From Terriglobus roseus DSM 18391 (lineage in GTDB: Bacteria; Acidobacteriota; Terriglobia; Terriglobales; Acidobacteriaceae): 64,000 bases of DNA. The stretch is taken from contig NC_018014.1 in NCBI RefSeq assembly GCF_000265425.1, positions 1,054,001 to 1,118,000 on the forward strand, written 5' to 3'. Each line of letters begins with the position of its first letter. The stretch's first letter is position 1. Below the pieces are notes generated by a model, which was given only the letters and a program-made list of their open reading frames with translations, was not told where the DNA came from and searched no databases. The translations under genes and the position numbers were made by a program. Positions 42,917-53,206 of this stretch are shown piece by piece.

Positions 42917-44662
42917 GTGCCGGCGAAGACCCAAATCGTGAAAGAAAAATCTACCTTTGATGAGGCGGTTCGCAGCCAGCTTCATAAGATCATCAGCAGT
43001 AAGTCGTTCCGCCAGGGCGACCGATTGCAGCGCTTCCTTGGCTTCATCGTCGACGAGTCGCTGGCCGGGCGCGGCGATCAGTTGAAGGAATACCCCATCG
43101 GGGTCGATGTCTTCGGGAAGAGCGACAGCTTTGATCCGCGCATGGATCCAATCGTGCGCGTGCAGGCGCGGCGCCTGCGCATACGGTTGCAGACGTACTA
43201 TCGCGAAGAGGGCCAGGCAGACGATCTCGTCATCGAGATGCCAAAAGGGGGCTACGCACCCACGTTTCGCCAGGTGGATCCGTCGCCGGTCAAGCGGCCG
43301 CACGTGCCCGCGCTGGTCAGCCGCAACACCGTCGCTGTTCGCGCCTTTGAAGACTGCAGCCCGAACGGGGCAGAAAGCTCATTCTGCCGCGGCCTCGCCA
43401 GTGAGATCGTGCACGCGCTGTCGAAGGTCGACTCCATCGTCGTGATGGACGAATCGTCCACGCGGCAGGAGAGCCTGGAAGAGGCGGCCGTCTTCATCGG
43501 CGGCACGGTACGAACGGCCCAGGGCACGATGCGCATCACCATGCAGATGACCGACACTATGCGCGGCAGCATTCTGTGGTCAGAGTCCATCGACCGTCGC
43601 TATGACGATGTCTTCGCCTTGCAGGAAGAGATTGCCGCCACCGTCATTGGCGCTGTTATGCCGCAATTGGTGGGTGACTCAGGCGGGCCGCGGACGAAGG
43701 TCGGCAACCTGGCCGCCAACAACATGTATCTGCAGGGCGTCTACCAGTTCAACCAGCGCACGGAGAGTGGTCTGCGCAAGGCTATGGAGTACTTCGGCAA
43801 GGCAGCAGAAGAAGATCCAGGCTTTGCCAAGGCCTACGCCGGCATGTCGGATGCGCAGTTGCTGATGGCCAACTACGGCGTGGCTGCGCCGACAGAAGTG
43901 TGGACCAAGACGGCTGCGAACGCTTCGCACGCTGTGCTGCTCGACGACGAGTCGAGCGAGGCGCATACGTCTCTGGCACACGTAAAGGCGATCCAGGATT
44001 GGGATTGGTCCGGATCGGAGAAGGAGTTCCGCAAAGCGATCCGCCTCGATCCGCGAAATTCGGTTGCGCATCACTGGTTTGCGATGTCGTGCCTGGTCAC
44101 GCTGGGCCGGCTGGACGAGGCGCTGCAGGAGATCATGATCGCGCAGAGCCTCGATCCGGTGTCATCCATCATCGCGCGCGACATGGCGCAGATTTATCAT
44201 TTTCGTCGCGAGTACGACAGGGCACTCGAACAGTGCGATCACACCATCGAGCAGAATCCGCACTTCTCCGCGGCCTATTGGACACTCGGCCTGGTGCAGG
44301 AACAACGTGGCGAACTCGAGGAGGCCATCGCTGCTTTCCAGCGAGCGATTGAACTGTCGCCGCCGAGTCCACGCATCGTCGGTGCATTGGCAAGAACTTA
44401 CGCGATCGTGGGCCGTAAGCAGGATGCATCGCGCCTGTTGAAGGACCTGAACGAACTATCGAAGAAGCGCTACATCTCACCCTTTGAACTTGCGCTCATC
44501 TACTTCTCACTGGGCCGCATGGATGAGGGGTTTGAGCGGTTGGAACTGGCCTTCCAGCATCGCTGCTTTGAACTGATTACGCTGCGTATCGATCCGCGTT
44601 TCGATAACGTTCGCGACGATCCGCGTTTCCAATCGCTCTTCTCGCAACTCGGCTTATCGTAG
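42917..44662 (+). CDS. winged-helix/TPR signalling protein
   Basis: A 581-residue protein of the type common in Acidobacteria: an N-terminal region (about 10-115) with LQRFLGFIVDESLAGR, LKEYPIGVDVFGK, DPIVRVQARRLR and IEMPKGGYAP, which looks like a DNA-binding or signalling domain; a TolB/FlgO-like middle domain (about 140-245); and a run of TPR repeats (about 265-550). No membrane segment is seen. It starts with GTG. It is read away from the ThDP-enzyme gene and may control the metabolic cluster beside it; this is inference from position. The stop overlaps the end of the convergent ThuA gene by a few bases. Confidence 0.85.
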   Translation: MPAKTQIVKEKSTFDEAVRSQLHKIISSKSFRQGDRLQRFLGFIVDESLAGRGDQLKEYPIGVDVFGKSDSFDPRMDPIVRVQARRLRIRLQTYYREEGQADDLVIEMPKGGYAPTFRQVDPSPVKRPHVPALVSRNTVAVRAFEDCSPNGAESSFCRGLASEIVHALSKVDSIVVMDESSTRQESLEEAAVFIGGTVRTAQGTMRITMQMTDTMRGSILWSESIDRRYDDVFALQEEIAATVIGAVMPQLVGDSGGPRTKVGNLAANNMYLQGVYQFNQRTESGLRKAMEYFGKAAEEDPGFAKAYAGMSDAQLLMANYGVAAPTEVWTKTAANASHAVLLDDESSEAHTSLAHVKAIQDWDWSGSEKEFRKAIRLDPRNSVAHHWFAMSCLVTLGRLDEALQEIMIAQSLDPVSSIIARDMAQIYHFRREYDRALEQCDHTIEQNPHFSAAYWTLGLVQEQRGELEEAIAAFQRAIELSPPSPRIVGALARTYAIVGRKQDASRLLKDLNELSKKRYISPFELALIYFSLGRMDEGFERLELAFQHRCFELITLRIDPRFDNVRDDPRFQSLFSQLGLS

Positions 44663-45616
44663 AGGCTTCGCTTCGGCCGGCAACGGTCGCGGCGTGATCT
44701 CTGCATCCGTCAGGTGCAGTGCCCAGCGCAGCGCCTCAAAGTACATCTGCTGCACCGCGCGATCGTCCCAGGTACTGGGATCGTGGCCGAGCGCGGAATA
44801 ATAGACGCGACCCTTGCCGTAACTCTTCGCCCACGCCAGCGGAAAGTCCGCCTCCTTGTGGTGCACCAGCGGCACTGTCATGTCCAGCTTCGACACGTCC
44901 AATCGCAGAAGGACGTGGGCCCTGGCTCGCGAGAAATCTTTGATCTGGTAGTACTCGTCGATGTGTTGGAAGGTAGGCGGCAGATTCGTCATGCCGGGGA
45001 AGTTGTTGTCTTCCACGAGCACCGGCGCATCCGTAATGCCCCATGGATGTTCGTCGAAGCGGCCACCTAACATTTCGCCAAAGTCGGGCCATGAGAAGAA
45101 GGCCGTGGCGCCTGCGTGTGCTGCAACAAAGCCTTTGCCGTCATCATGGACAAACGCGAGAAGATCCTTCTTCTGTGACGCTGCCAGATCGATCTCACGC
45201 ACGCCAAAGAAGAAGATCGCGTCGAAGTCATTCAAGTTTTTTGCGTACAGGAGGGGTTGGCCATCACTGCCTGTGACTGTGCCTTTGGTGATCGCGTGCG
45301 AGTCGGTGCGGATGAAGGTGTCGTAGGCACCAGTCTCGTAGCCAAGCCGTTCGATCGTCGCAACCGCATGCGAGACCGAGTCATGCTGATAACCGTTGCT
45401 GATGTCGATCCATGCCAGTACACGCTTGCGATGCGGCTCGGCGTTGTTGTGATAGCTCTCATCGCCCACGCTGGCGGAGTTCATGCCGGGACCGATTCGG
45501 ATGCCGTATGACATGCCCAGATCGGCGGTGCCCTGGCGGTTTGTGGTCGGCGTCGTCTGTGCTTCGAGCAACGAGGTCAGCAACAGGAGAAAGAGTAGTG
45601 CTGCGCGAGTTCTCAT
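44654..45616 (-). CDS. exported ThuA-like protein, second paralogue
   Basis: A 320-residue exported relative of the ThuA-like protein near 32-33 kb. A signal peptide (about 1-19, ending LLEAQ) leads directly into the fold; there is no Gly/Pro linker. Corresponding segments are DAIFFFGVREIDL, GKGFVAAHAGATAFFSWPDFGEMLGGRFDEHPW and YGKGRVYYSALGHDPSTW. The two paralogues share gapless blocks over most of their length. It converges with the TPR regulator, with the two stop codons overlapping, and treZ lies upstream on the same strand. Confidence 0.9.
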   Translation of the reverse strand: MRTRAALLFLLLLTSLLEAQTTPTTNRQGTADLGMSYGIRIGPGMNSASVGDESYHNNAEPHRKRVLAWIDISNGYQHDSVSHAVATIERLGYETGAYDTFIRTDSHAITKGTVTGSDGQPLLYAKNLNDFDAIFFFGVREIDLAASQKKDLLAFVHDDGKGFVAAHAGATAFFSWPDFGEMLGGRFDEHPWGITDAPVLVEDNNFPGMTNLPPTFQHIDEYYQIKDFSRARAHVLLRLDVSKLDMTVPLVHHKEADFPLAWAKSYGKGRVYYSALGHDPSTWDDRAVQQMYFEALRWALHLTDAEITPRPLPAEAKPLR

Positions 45617-45741
45617 GGGATGCCTTCACCCGCCCGTGAAAGCGGCAGGAGAAGGTTAGAGCCAGGTGTGTTCTGAAGTCCATTGCGGCCCGCCGCAGAA
45701 CAGTAGCGATACTGTTCCACAACGGACCGCAGGGGTGGCAA

Positions 45742-47529
45742 CTATGACCTGGAGCGAGCTTCAACCTTCCGGTCTTCTGCCTGTTCCGACGTCGACAGGA
45801 AGACAGCAAGCGTCATCGGAGGAACGTTCAGGTAGCCGTCACGCACATCCACGCCGCTTCGCGATACCAGCTCCAGCGTTTCGCCTTCCAGTAGGGCAAA
45901 GCTGAATGGTTGATCCCCGAAGTTCACGACGACACGCGCCTCATCGCGCTCCATAACAAGCGTTCTTGCCTCTTCATCGGAAGACACGTGGAGATGGTGC
46001 ATATCGCCATCGTTAAAGCAAACACGGCTGCGCCGCAGCTTGATGAGTGCCTTGGTCCACGCCAGGAAGTCAGCATGCTTTTCATCCTTTTGCTCGTCCC
46101 ACTTCAGCTTTGAGTCGGTGTAAGTTTTCTCCTGTTCCGGATCCGGCACGTCACCGTCAAAGCCGAAGGCAGCAAACTCGCTCTTACGGCCTGCGGCTAC
46201 CAGTCGACGCATCTCCTCATCTTCGTGATCTGCGAAGTACAGGAACGGTGTGGAGCACGCCCACTCTTCCCCCATGAAGAGCATTGGGGTGTAGGGCGCT
46301 AACAGTACCAGGCCAATGGACAGTTTTGCAGTGTCCGTTTCGATCAGGTGCTCCAGCCGTTCACCCCATCCGCGATTGCCAACCTGGTCGTGATTCTGAT
46401 CGAAGTGGATGAAGTGATGCGCTGACAGACCGTCAGCAGGGCGACCGTGCCGGCGCTTTCGATAGCCGGAATACTGACCGTCGTAGACATAGGCATGCTG
46501 CAGGGACTTATGCAGATCGGCGAGCGTTCCAAAGTCGCCGTAGTAGCCCGTCTCGCCCTCTTTCGGCGAGTAGAGAACAGCGAACAGGGAGTGATGGAAA
46601 TCGTCGCTCCATTGCGCATCCATGCCGTACCCATTCGCCTCACGCGGACGGATGACACGGGGGTCGTTCAGGTCGCTCTCGGCGATCAGGTAGAACTCTT
46701 TCCCGACCGTGGCGCCCAGGCGCTCCACTTCCGTTGAGAGTTGCTCCATGAAGTGCACGGCGGACAAGTCGATGAAGGCATGTACTGCGTCGAAGCGCAG
46801 ACCATCGCAGTGATAGTCCTTAAGCCACATGATGGCGTTGTCGACGAAGAAACGGCGGACCTCGTCGCTGCCTTCCTGGTCCAGGTTTACGGCGTCGCCC
46901 CAGGGTGTCTTGCGGTTGTGGTTCAGATACGGTCCGAACTTGCCGGTGTAGTTGCCGACCGGTCCGAAGTGGTTGTAGACCACGTCAAGGATCACGCTTA
47001 GACCTGTGGCATGGCATGCATCGACGAAGCGCTTGAAACCATCCGGGCCGCCGTAGTGCTCATGCGTCGCGAAGAGTGAGACGCTGTCATATCCCCAGCC
47101 CTGCTTGCCGGCCCATGCGGCCACCGGCATCACTTCGACGTGCGTCACGCCAAGCTCGGCGAGATATTGCAGTTTGGGGATCGCACCATCGAACGTACCT
47201 TCAGCGCTGAACGTGCCGATATGCAGTTCATAGATGATGGCGCCGGTCTTTGGCGATCCGCGCCAGAGCTGATCGTGCCATGTGAAGTTGTCGTGACGAT
47301 ATAGTTCGGAGGCTCCGTGCACGCCGTCCGGCTGCCGAACGCTGCGCGGATCCGGGTAAGGCGTCGGGTCGTCATCGAGCAGGAAGGCGTACCGGTCGCC
47401 ACATCCTGCCTCCTCCACTTCAAGCGTCCACCAGCCACGATGGCTTGGGCCATTCATCGGTAACACCTGGCCCCGCCAGGACAGGGACATCTTCTGCGCC
47501 TTGGGCGCCCAGATACCAAACTTATGCAT
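45742..47529 (-). CDS. treZ: malto-oligosyltrehalose trehalohydrolase
   Basis: Releases trehalose from maltooligosyl-trehalose in the TreY-TreZ pathway. The 595-residue GH13 protein starts with a CBM48-like beta domain (FGIWAPKAQKM to DRYAFLLDD) and has the alpha-amylase regions: DVVYNHFG, GLRFDAVHAF (nucleophile Asp), IAESDLNDP (acid Glu) and FDQNHDQVGNR. GWGYD and GPYLN are typical of TreZ. The ATG before HKFGIW has GAGGAG 7 bases upstream. No treY or treX is seen next to it, so the partner must be elsewhere. Proximity to ThuA-like genes is suggestive of trehalose metabolism. Confidence 0.95.
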   Translation of the reverse strand: MHKFGIWAPKAQKMSLSWRGQVLPMNGPSHRGWWTLEVEEAGCGDRYAFLLDDDPTPYPDPRSVRQPDGVHGASELYRHDNFTWHDQLWRGSPKTGAIIYELHIGTFSAEGTFDGAIPKLQYLAELGVTHVEVMPVAAWAGKQGWGYDSVSLFATHEHYGGPDGFKRFVDACHATGLSVILDVVYNHFGPVGNYTGKFGPYLNHNRKTPWGDAVNLDQEGSDEVRRFFVDNAIMWLKDYHCDGLRFDAVHAFIDLSAVHFMEQLSTEVERLGATVGKEFYLIAESDLNDPRVIRPREANGYGMDAQWSDDFHHSLFAVLYSPKEGETGYYGDFGTLADLHKSLQHAYVYDGQYSGYRKRRHGRPADGLSAHHFIHFDQNHDQVGNRGWGERLEHLIETDTAKLSIGLVLLAPYTPMLFMGEEWACSTPFLYFADHEDEEMRRLVAAGRKSEFAAFGFDGDVPDPEQEKTYTDSKLKWDEQKDEKHADFLAWTKALIKLRRSRVCFNDGDMHHLHVSSDEEARTLVMERDEARVVVNFGDQPFSFALLEGETLELVSRSGVDVRDGYLNVPPMTLAVFLSTSEQAEDRKVEARSRS

Positions 47530-47743
47530 TGCGAAACTCCTCACGGATTCAATCCGACACTCGGTTTACCGGGTTTGGGTTACAAACCAGTCAGTAAATG
47601 GCTATGAACTATCTGTCTCTTCAAGGCCTTGGATGCCTGAGGAAGCCCTCGGTTGCGTATCAAGAGGGGAGATCGGTAGGCGTGCTCCCGCTGGCAGACC
47701 TTGGCGTTCTATGCGTCGTCGAACAGATGCGAGACTTCGCATG

Positions 47744-49531
47744 TTACTGGAGGTCAGGGGACTCCGGTAAGTTGTCCTGCAAACGGAATGGAATGGGCAG
47801 CAACTCTGGCGAAAGCGGGCCTGTCTGCACCGCGACCCCATCGGCCACGTAAAAAACAGGCAGACCGTGGCTCAGCGGAGTGAAACCACCGATAGCTCCT
47901 GCGCGTGTGTTGATGGGCAAGCGATGCTCGGCGTAGTGGTGGCGATCAAGATCCTTCAGCAGCCAGTTTCCGTCGCTCGCAAGAACAACATACTTTCCAA
48001 CTGTTTTCTGAAACGTCGCCATAGGTACGATGCGCAGCGTGTATAGGGAACGAGCGGCCCAGAGGTTCTGCTCGGGCGAGTCATCCCTGCGGAACTTGCG
48101 AATGGCCTGAAAATCAACTGGAAAGACAGCGCGCGAAGCATATACAGGCGGCGCGTAATGCTGAAAAGTGAGTGCCATCAGCGGATCGGGAATTGCGAGC
48201 GGTGCATCTGCCGGCAGGCCCGCAAAGGCAAGCGGCAGGCGATCCACCACTTTGTGGAAGCATTGCTTCTGCTCGGAGTAGTCGTAGCCTACAACCGACT
48301 CTCGGCTGACAAACCAGGCCAGAACAAAACAGAGAAAGACCGGACCCGCGATGCGGCTGCGGCCGGATAGTCGATAGGCGGTAAGTGCTCCGCTGACTGC
48401 AAAGCCAAAGCAGACGGGAATGACAAAGCGAGGAGACAGCATGCCGCCTCGTACGGAGGCCACTAAGTAGCCAAGAAACGGATAAAGCATCAAGAAGACA
48501 ATACCGACCAACTCATGCACCGGTAGAACGCGCGGCGCGTCGTCGTTAGCGGCAGTTTCTGCATAGCCATTCATTTTCGGTGAGAAGAGAAGCAGCTTGA
48601 TTGCAGCAACTGCGAACAACGCAAGCAGCGGATACAGGATGGTCTCGACCATCTCGGTGTAGGAATCAAAGACCTGGTCGATCGATACCTTGTTCCACGC
48701 GTGGGGTGCGAACTGCGCAATATCCCGATTGATCAACGGAAGAAACACAAGCAGCGGACTGATCGCAAGCGCAAGCCCAAGCCAGATACGCCAATCAATC
48801 AGGCGGAGAAAGTTCGGTTCAGTGTTCCTATAGGTGTCGTGGCGCGACTTCAAGATAAGTCGCACAGTACGGGCGACTTCACCGGCTGTGATGGGCAGAA
48901 ATGCCAGCACCGCGAAATAATTCGTGGAAATACCCAGGCCAAGTGCTGCGATCATGACCAACAGCCAGACATAACGAGATCTGCGCGAATGCCTTGTTTC
49001 CGTCGTTTCAGACCAGCTCAGAAACGCCAGCATCGCAAGGCCGTAAAAGATGCCATAGGAACGGCTTTCGAAGCTGTAATCGAAGGCGGCCATCGTCATG
49101 GAAAGCACGGTGCCGCCCAACGCCCACTCCGCAGGAACGCGACGACGCAGGTAAGTGAAGAGCGAGACTAACCCGATCCAATAGCCAACCATCGCCGGAA
49201 GCCTCAGTGCGAACTCACGCTCGCCGAAGAGCAGCCGGCAGAAGTGGACAAGAACATGGATGACCGGCGGATTGGGGTCGGCTCCCATCGCGAGTGCATG
49301 CCAGATCGCCGCGACGCTACCAAGGCGAGCCACGTGCAGAGTGAAGAGCTCATCCAGCCACAACAGCTTCAGGGATGAGAGGCAGGTGACCGCGACAACG
49401 TAGAGCACCGTAAGCGCCAGGAATGCACGCCACGGGTGCGACCGGATGGCGCGTGTCAGGCTAATCTCGCCCGGAAGAGTGGACGCGGACGCATCCACTC
49501 CCGGTCTCTCCTCAGCGGCAGAGGAGGTCAT
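47744..49531 (-). CDS. integral-membrane GT39/PMT-like glycosyltransferase
   Basis: A 595-residue protein with about 10-11 membrane helices, of the ArnT/PMT (GT-C) superfamily, which transfers sugars from a polyprenyl phosphate donor on the outer face of the membrane. The first loop has [14 protein letters not shown], holding the family's acidic pair, and a second has [16 protein letters not shown] soluble C-terminal part of about 180 residues follows. The acceptor is unknown. Its ATG overlaps the stop of the flavoprotein gene by 4 bases (ATGA), a strong sign of a joint role in an extracytoplasmic glycan. The gene ends 215 bases before treZ, a gap with nothing visible. Confidence 0.85.
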   Translation of the reverse strand: MTSSAAEERPGVDASASTLPGEISLTRAIRSHPWRAFLALTVLYVVAVTCLSSLKLLWLDELFTLHVARLGSVAAIWHALAMGADPNPPVIHVLVHFCRLLFGEREFALRLPAMVGYWIGLVSLFTYLRRRVPAEWALGGTVLSMTMAAFDYSFESRSYGIFYGLAMLAFLSWSETTETRHSRRSRYVWLLVMIAALGLGISTNYFAVLAFLPITAGEVARTVRLILKSRHDTYRNTEPNFLRLIDWRIWLGLALAISPLLVFLPLINRDIAQFAPHAWNKVSIDQVFDSYTEMVETILYPLLALFAVAAIKLLLFSPKMNGYAETAANDDAPRVLPVHELVGIVFLMLYPFLGYLVASVRGGMLSPRFVIPVCFGFAVSGALTAYRLSGRSRIAGPVFLCFVLAWFVSRESVVGYDYSEQKQCFHKVVDRLPLAFAGLPADAPLAIPDPLMALTFQHYAPPVYASRAVFPVDFQAIRKFRRDDSPEQNLWAARSLYTLRIVPMATFQKTVGKYVVLASDGNWLLKDLDRHHYAEHRLPINTRAGAIGGFTPLSHGLPVFYVADGVAVQTGPLSPELLPIPFRLQDNLPESPDLQ

Positions 49532-51192
49532 GCCGCAACGCCTTCGTCAGGCGCAGGCTCGTTCACGCCACCCGGCTCAGCTTCGCCATCCTTGTGTTCG
49601 TGGTAATCCTGCTCGGTATTGATGGACCACAGATTGTCTTTGGTGGTCTTCCCCGCCAGGATGTTATCGACTGCGGTCATCGCCGTCAGCATCGAGTGAT
49701 CCTGGTTGTTGTACTTATGCATGCCGTTCCGGCCCAGCAGATACAGATTTTCAAACTGGTCGACGTAACGCACAATCTCATCGAAGCGGTCGTAAGTGCC
49801 AAAGTAGGCGGGGTAAGTCTTCGGCACACGGAAGACACACGAGTCGCGTACTTCATCGCCACGCAGGATACCGATCTTCCCGACCTCTGCGATCGCGAAC
49901 GCTGCAAGTTCCGCATCCGGCATCTTCCATAGAGGATCCGTCTCATAGCAGAAATACTCGAGCCCAATCCATATCTTGGAAGGGTCCGCCACCAGGTGAG
50001 GACTCCAGTTATTGAAGATCTGCAGCCTGCCCACTAGTACATCTGGCTCCTGGATATAAATCCAGGTGTCCTTGAGCGGCGATCCATCCTTCTCTTTTAG
50101 TAACAGTCGATCGACCAGCAAGCCGACCGTGATGAAGTCGCGATAGACCAGCCCATTCGCGATCGCCGATATCTCCGCAGGAATCTGGGTATGCAGATTC
50201 TTGAGCAAGTCACGAACCGGCATGGTCGAGAAGCAGAAGTCCCCGTCCACTGTCACCGTTTCGCCACCGGGATTCGTCGCCTCTACAGAAGTGATGCGGT
50301 CAATCCCATCCGCTCCGCGCGCAACATTCAGCCCGACGATGCGCCATCCCATGCGGACCTCGCCACCCTCGCGGCAGACCATCTTCGCCACACGCTCCCA
50401 GAGCTGGCCCGGACCATACTTCGGATACAGAAACTGCTCAATCAGCGACGTCTCCGAATCCTTCTGCTTGATGTCGGTCGGGTCTGTTTTCCTCACACGA
50501 AAGACCTTGGCAAAGAAGTGAGAAACGACCTTGCGCAGAGACAGTCCCTTGATGCGCTGTGCACCCCACGACGCATCAATCTGCTCGCATGGGACACCCC
50601 AGACCTTCTCCGTATAGCTCTTGAAAAAAGTCAGGTAGAGCGTCCGGCCAAAGCGGTTCGTTAGGAAGTCTTCCAGCGTCTTCTCTGGGCGCCGCGGGAA
50701 TAGTCGAGCCTTGAGATAGCTGAATCCAATCTGGATAGTTCGCAGTAGACCCAGACGGCGCAGCGTTCCGACTGAAAGTGTCAGCGGGTAGTCGAAGAAC
50801 GACCGCAGAAAATAGATCCGGCTCTTACGCGGCCGGATGAGCATCACCGCGTCTGGATCATCGTCCACGTCGGGTGCCAGGTGGGGATCCGTGTGAACCA
50901 CGCGCTGTTGATTGTGATACGAGATTGCAGCAACGTGGGAGTCGCCCTGCTGCTGGATCGGCATGATCGACGTCCACCAGTCCATCACGCGATCGGACTT
51001 GGAGAAGAAGCGGTGGCCGCCAATGTCGATGCGATTGCCGTTGTAGCGAATTGTGCAGGAGATGCCGCCTACGCGCTCACTCGCCTCAAAGACAATGGGG
51101 CGAATCGACGAGCGCCTGCAGAACTCCAGCGCTGCCGTCAATCCGGCGGGGCCGGCCCCAATAATCAAAGCGGTCTTCTTCACTGCCGTCAT
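49528..51192 (-). CDS. UDP-galactopyranose-mutase-like flavoprotein
   Basis: A 554-residue FAD-dependent oxidoreductase of the amine-oxidase/UDP-galactopyranose-mutase superfamily. The Rossmann motif [13 protein letters not shown] is at 12-24, [14 protein letters not shown] follows as the second FAD segment, and [14 protein letters not shown] resembles the UGM/protoporphyrinogen oxidase pattern. Near the end, [20 protein letters not shown] is typical of this branch. Members of this branch often sit next to glycosyltransferases and may make or modify nucleotide sugars. The substrate is unknown. It is followed by the GT39-type gene with an ATGA overlap. Confidence 0.87.
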   Translation of the reverse strand: MTAVKKTALIIGAGPAGLTAALEFCRRSSIRPIVFEASERVGGISCTIRYNGNRIDIGGHRFFSKSDRVMDWWTSIMPIQQQGDSHVAAISYHNQQRVVHTDPHLAPDVDDDPDAVMLIRPRKSRIYFLRSFFDYPLTLSVGTLRRLGLLRTIQIGFSYLKARLFPRRPEKTLEDFLTNRFGRTLYLTFFKSYTEKVWGVPCEQIDASWGAQRIKGLSLRKVVSHFFAKVFRVRKTDPTDIKQKDSETSLIEQFLYPKYGPGQLWERVAKMVCREGGEVRMGWRIVGLNVARGADGIDRITSVEATNPGGETVTVDGDFCFSTMPVRDLLKNLHTQIPAEISAIANGLVYRDFITVGLLVDRLLLKEKDGSPLKDTWIYIQEPDVLVGRLQIFNNWSPHLVADPSKIWIGLEYFCYETDPLWKMPDAELAAFAIAEVGKIGILRGDEVRDSCVFRVPKTYPAYFGTYDRFDEIVRYVDQFENLYLLGRNGMHKYNNQDHSMLTAMTAVDNILAGKTTKDNLWSINTEQDYHEHKDGEAEPGGVNEPAPDEGVAA

Positions 51193-51817
51193 GCATCTCC
51201 CTGGTGTCTGCGTCGGCGACTGTTACATGTGCTCCCTTCACCAGGGGTGCACTGCGGCTTCCATCGCCGCCTGCCTTCAGTAAACCTATAACGGGCTCCT
51301 CTTTCATGTTAGAGGAGTAACCTACAGCGGCGCTCTGCGGTTCGATCTTCGAAGCTCGGATGCTTCTCAATCGTTACACGCCGGCATGACGGGCATTTTG
51401 ACGGGATCACTGACTCTGCTTCGGCATTGAGACGCTCTCAAGCGATTGCCCCGCGGCCTCAAAGGGAAAGGTCTCCCAGACCTTGAGGTACGCGGCGCTT
51501 GCTGCAGGAAACCACAAAAAAGATCACAGCGGACAGGATGCCAAGTCCGCGCGGCTCCTACACAGCCATCAGCAGCAGTGTGGGGTCGCACCGTCTCTCA
51601 GCCACCCAACCACGAAGACTTCGTGTGGAGCCAGGGGAAGATCCAAACGAATGGAAGAGGATCGGACAATCGACCCAACTTTCGCTCCCGTTGAAGGCCG
51701 AGACCGTCTTCGATAGCGAAAAATCTACGGGCCACCGGCATCGGGGCGAAATCACACATAAGACATCTGCATCGGCAACCATTCCGCCGCGTCTTATCTC
51801 TCGGGTAGCATGAAGAG
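51193..51817. other. 625-bp gene-free region
   Basis: No convincing gene, RNA or hairpin is seen. Short open frames here have no ribosome site and no recognisable product. The region must hold the promoter of the flavoprotein/GT39 pair and that of the permease gene. Confidence 0.5.
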
Positions 51818-53089
51818 ATGGCCGTAACCGACAACCGCCAGAGCACGTTCGAAGGCACACTGCGATCCGCCAAGACCTCGCTGATGTTCAGCGAGACGCT
51901 TCGGCTGGCGCTCGACAGCTTTCGCGCCAGCAAGATTCGCTTCCTGCTGACAATGCTCGGCATGATTATCGGCTCTGCTTCCATCGTTCTCGTGGTGACG
52001 GTCGGCCTTACCGGCCGCCAATACGCCTTGGATACGCTTTCGAGCATCGGCCCCAACATGGTGGAGATGCAGTACAACGGCGGCGCCACCATCGGCCCGG
52101 ACGGTGCCTCGACCCCCGACTACATGACTCGCGAGGACGAAGCGGCAGTGCTGGCCCAGATCCCGGGCATTGCGCAGAGCTCTCCCATGCTGGAGATCCA
52201 TACGCCGGTCAGCGTCGGCGACGGCAAGGTGAAGGACGTCATGCTGCTGGGCGTCTCGCCTCGCTACAAAGATGTTCGCAACCTTGGCGTTCTCGCAGGC
52301 AGATTCTTCGACGATCAGGATTCCGTGATGCATGACAAAGTCGGCGTTATGGTCGAGCCGCTTGCCAAGGAGATTTACGGGTCGAGCCAGGCCGCGGTGG
52401 GCAAGGTCCTGAGCATGAGCGGCGTTCCGGTCACTATCATCGGTGTCTTCAAGCAGCGGGTCGATACCTTCGGACAGTCCGAGATCAGCGAAACGACGAT
52501 GCTGCTGCCCTATACCGTTGCGCGCTACTTTACCGGTACAGACACGGTGAAAGAGATCTTCTTCACCATGAAAGATCCGGCGGACGTTCCGCGCGGCGGT
52601 GCTCGCATCCTTGAGCTGATCCGCTCGCGCCATCGTAAAACTAGCAACTACACCGCCTTTACGATGGTCGCCATCCTGGACACGATGGCAAAGGTCGCCG
52701 ACTCCCTGACGTACGTGCTCACCGCGGCGGCATTCATCACGCTGGTGGTTTCGGGTGTAGGCATTATGAACAGCATGCTCGCCAATGTATCGGCGCGCAT
52801 CCGTGAAATCGGTATCCGCAAGGCGCTTGGCGCGACCAAACGTGAAATCCGCCTGCAATTCCTGACAGAGGCTGTGTTCCTGTCGTTGTGCGGCGGTGTC
52901 GTCGGCACGCTGCTGGGACTCGCAGTGCCGATCAGCGTTAATCTGCTGACGCCGGTACACATCCCCATGTCGTGGCTTTCGGCGGTGGTTGCGCTTTTCA
53001 CGAGTGTGCTGGTCGGCGTCATCTTTGGCACGCTGCCGGCAAATCGAGCAGCCTCGCTGGATCCTGTCGAGACGCTTAAGTACGAGTAG
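51818..53089 (+). CDS. MacB/FtsX-type ABC transporter permease, orphan
   Basis: A 423-residue inner-membrane permease with the MacB topology. A first membrane helix (about 40-60, FLLTMLGMIIGSASIVLVV) is followed by a MacB periplasmic domain (about 60-285) and a C-terminal FtsX domain with three helices (from LTAAAFITLVVSGVGIMNSM on). The cytoplasmic coupling segment ISARIREIGIRKALGATKREI (here VSAR...) is present. Such proteins transmit force to periplasmic partners or export peptides. No ATPase or membrane-fusion gene is adjacent. Confidence 0.9.
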   Translation: MAVTDNRQSTFEGTLRSAKTSLMFSETLRLALDSFRASKIRFLLTMLGMIIGSASIVLVVTVGLTGRQYALDTLSSIGPNMVEMQYNGGATIGPDGASTPDYMTREDEAAVLAQIPGIAQSSPMLEIHTPVSVGDGKVKDVMLLGVSPRYKDVRNLGVLAGRFFDDQDSVMHDKVGVMVEPLAKEIYGSSQAAVGKVLSMSGVPVTIIGVFKQRVDTFGQSEISETTMLLPYTVARYFTGTDTVKEIFFTMKDPADVPRGGARILELIRSRHRKTSNYTAFTMVAILDTMAKVADSLTYVLTAAAFITLVVSGVGIMNSMLANVSARIREIGIRKALGATKREIRLQFLTEAVFLSLCGGVVGTLLGLAVPISVNLLTPVHIPMSWLSAVVALFTSVLVGVIFGTLPANRAASLDPVETLKYE

Positions 53090-53124
53090 AACCTCTCGAT
53101 TGCGAAGGTGTTTCGGGCGTAAAG

Positions 53125-53156
53125 CGAAGGGCCGCTACATGCGTAGCGGCCCTTCG
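53125..53156 (+). terminator. terminator after the MacB-type permease
   Basis: CGAAGGGCCGCTAC pairs perfectly with GTAGCGGCCCTTCG (14 bp) around ATGC, followed by TTAATAA. It is about 35 bases past the stop. Confidence 0.92.
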
Positions 53157-53206
53157 TTAATAACGGAATGGATCGATGCCTCTTTCGGCGGAGCAGGGAT
53201 GCTGCT

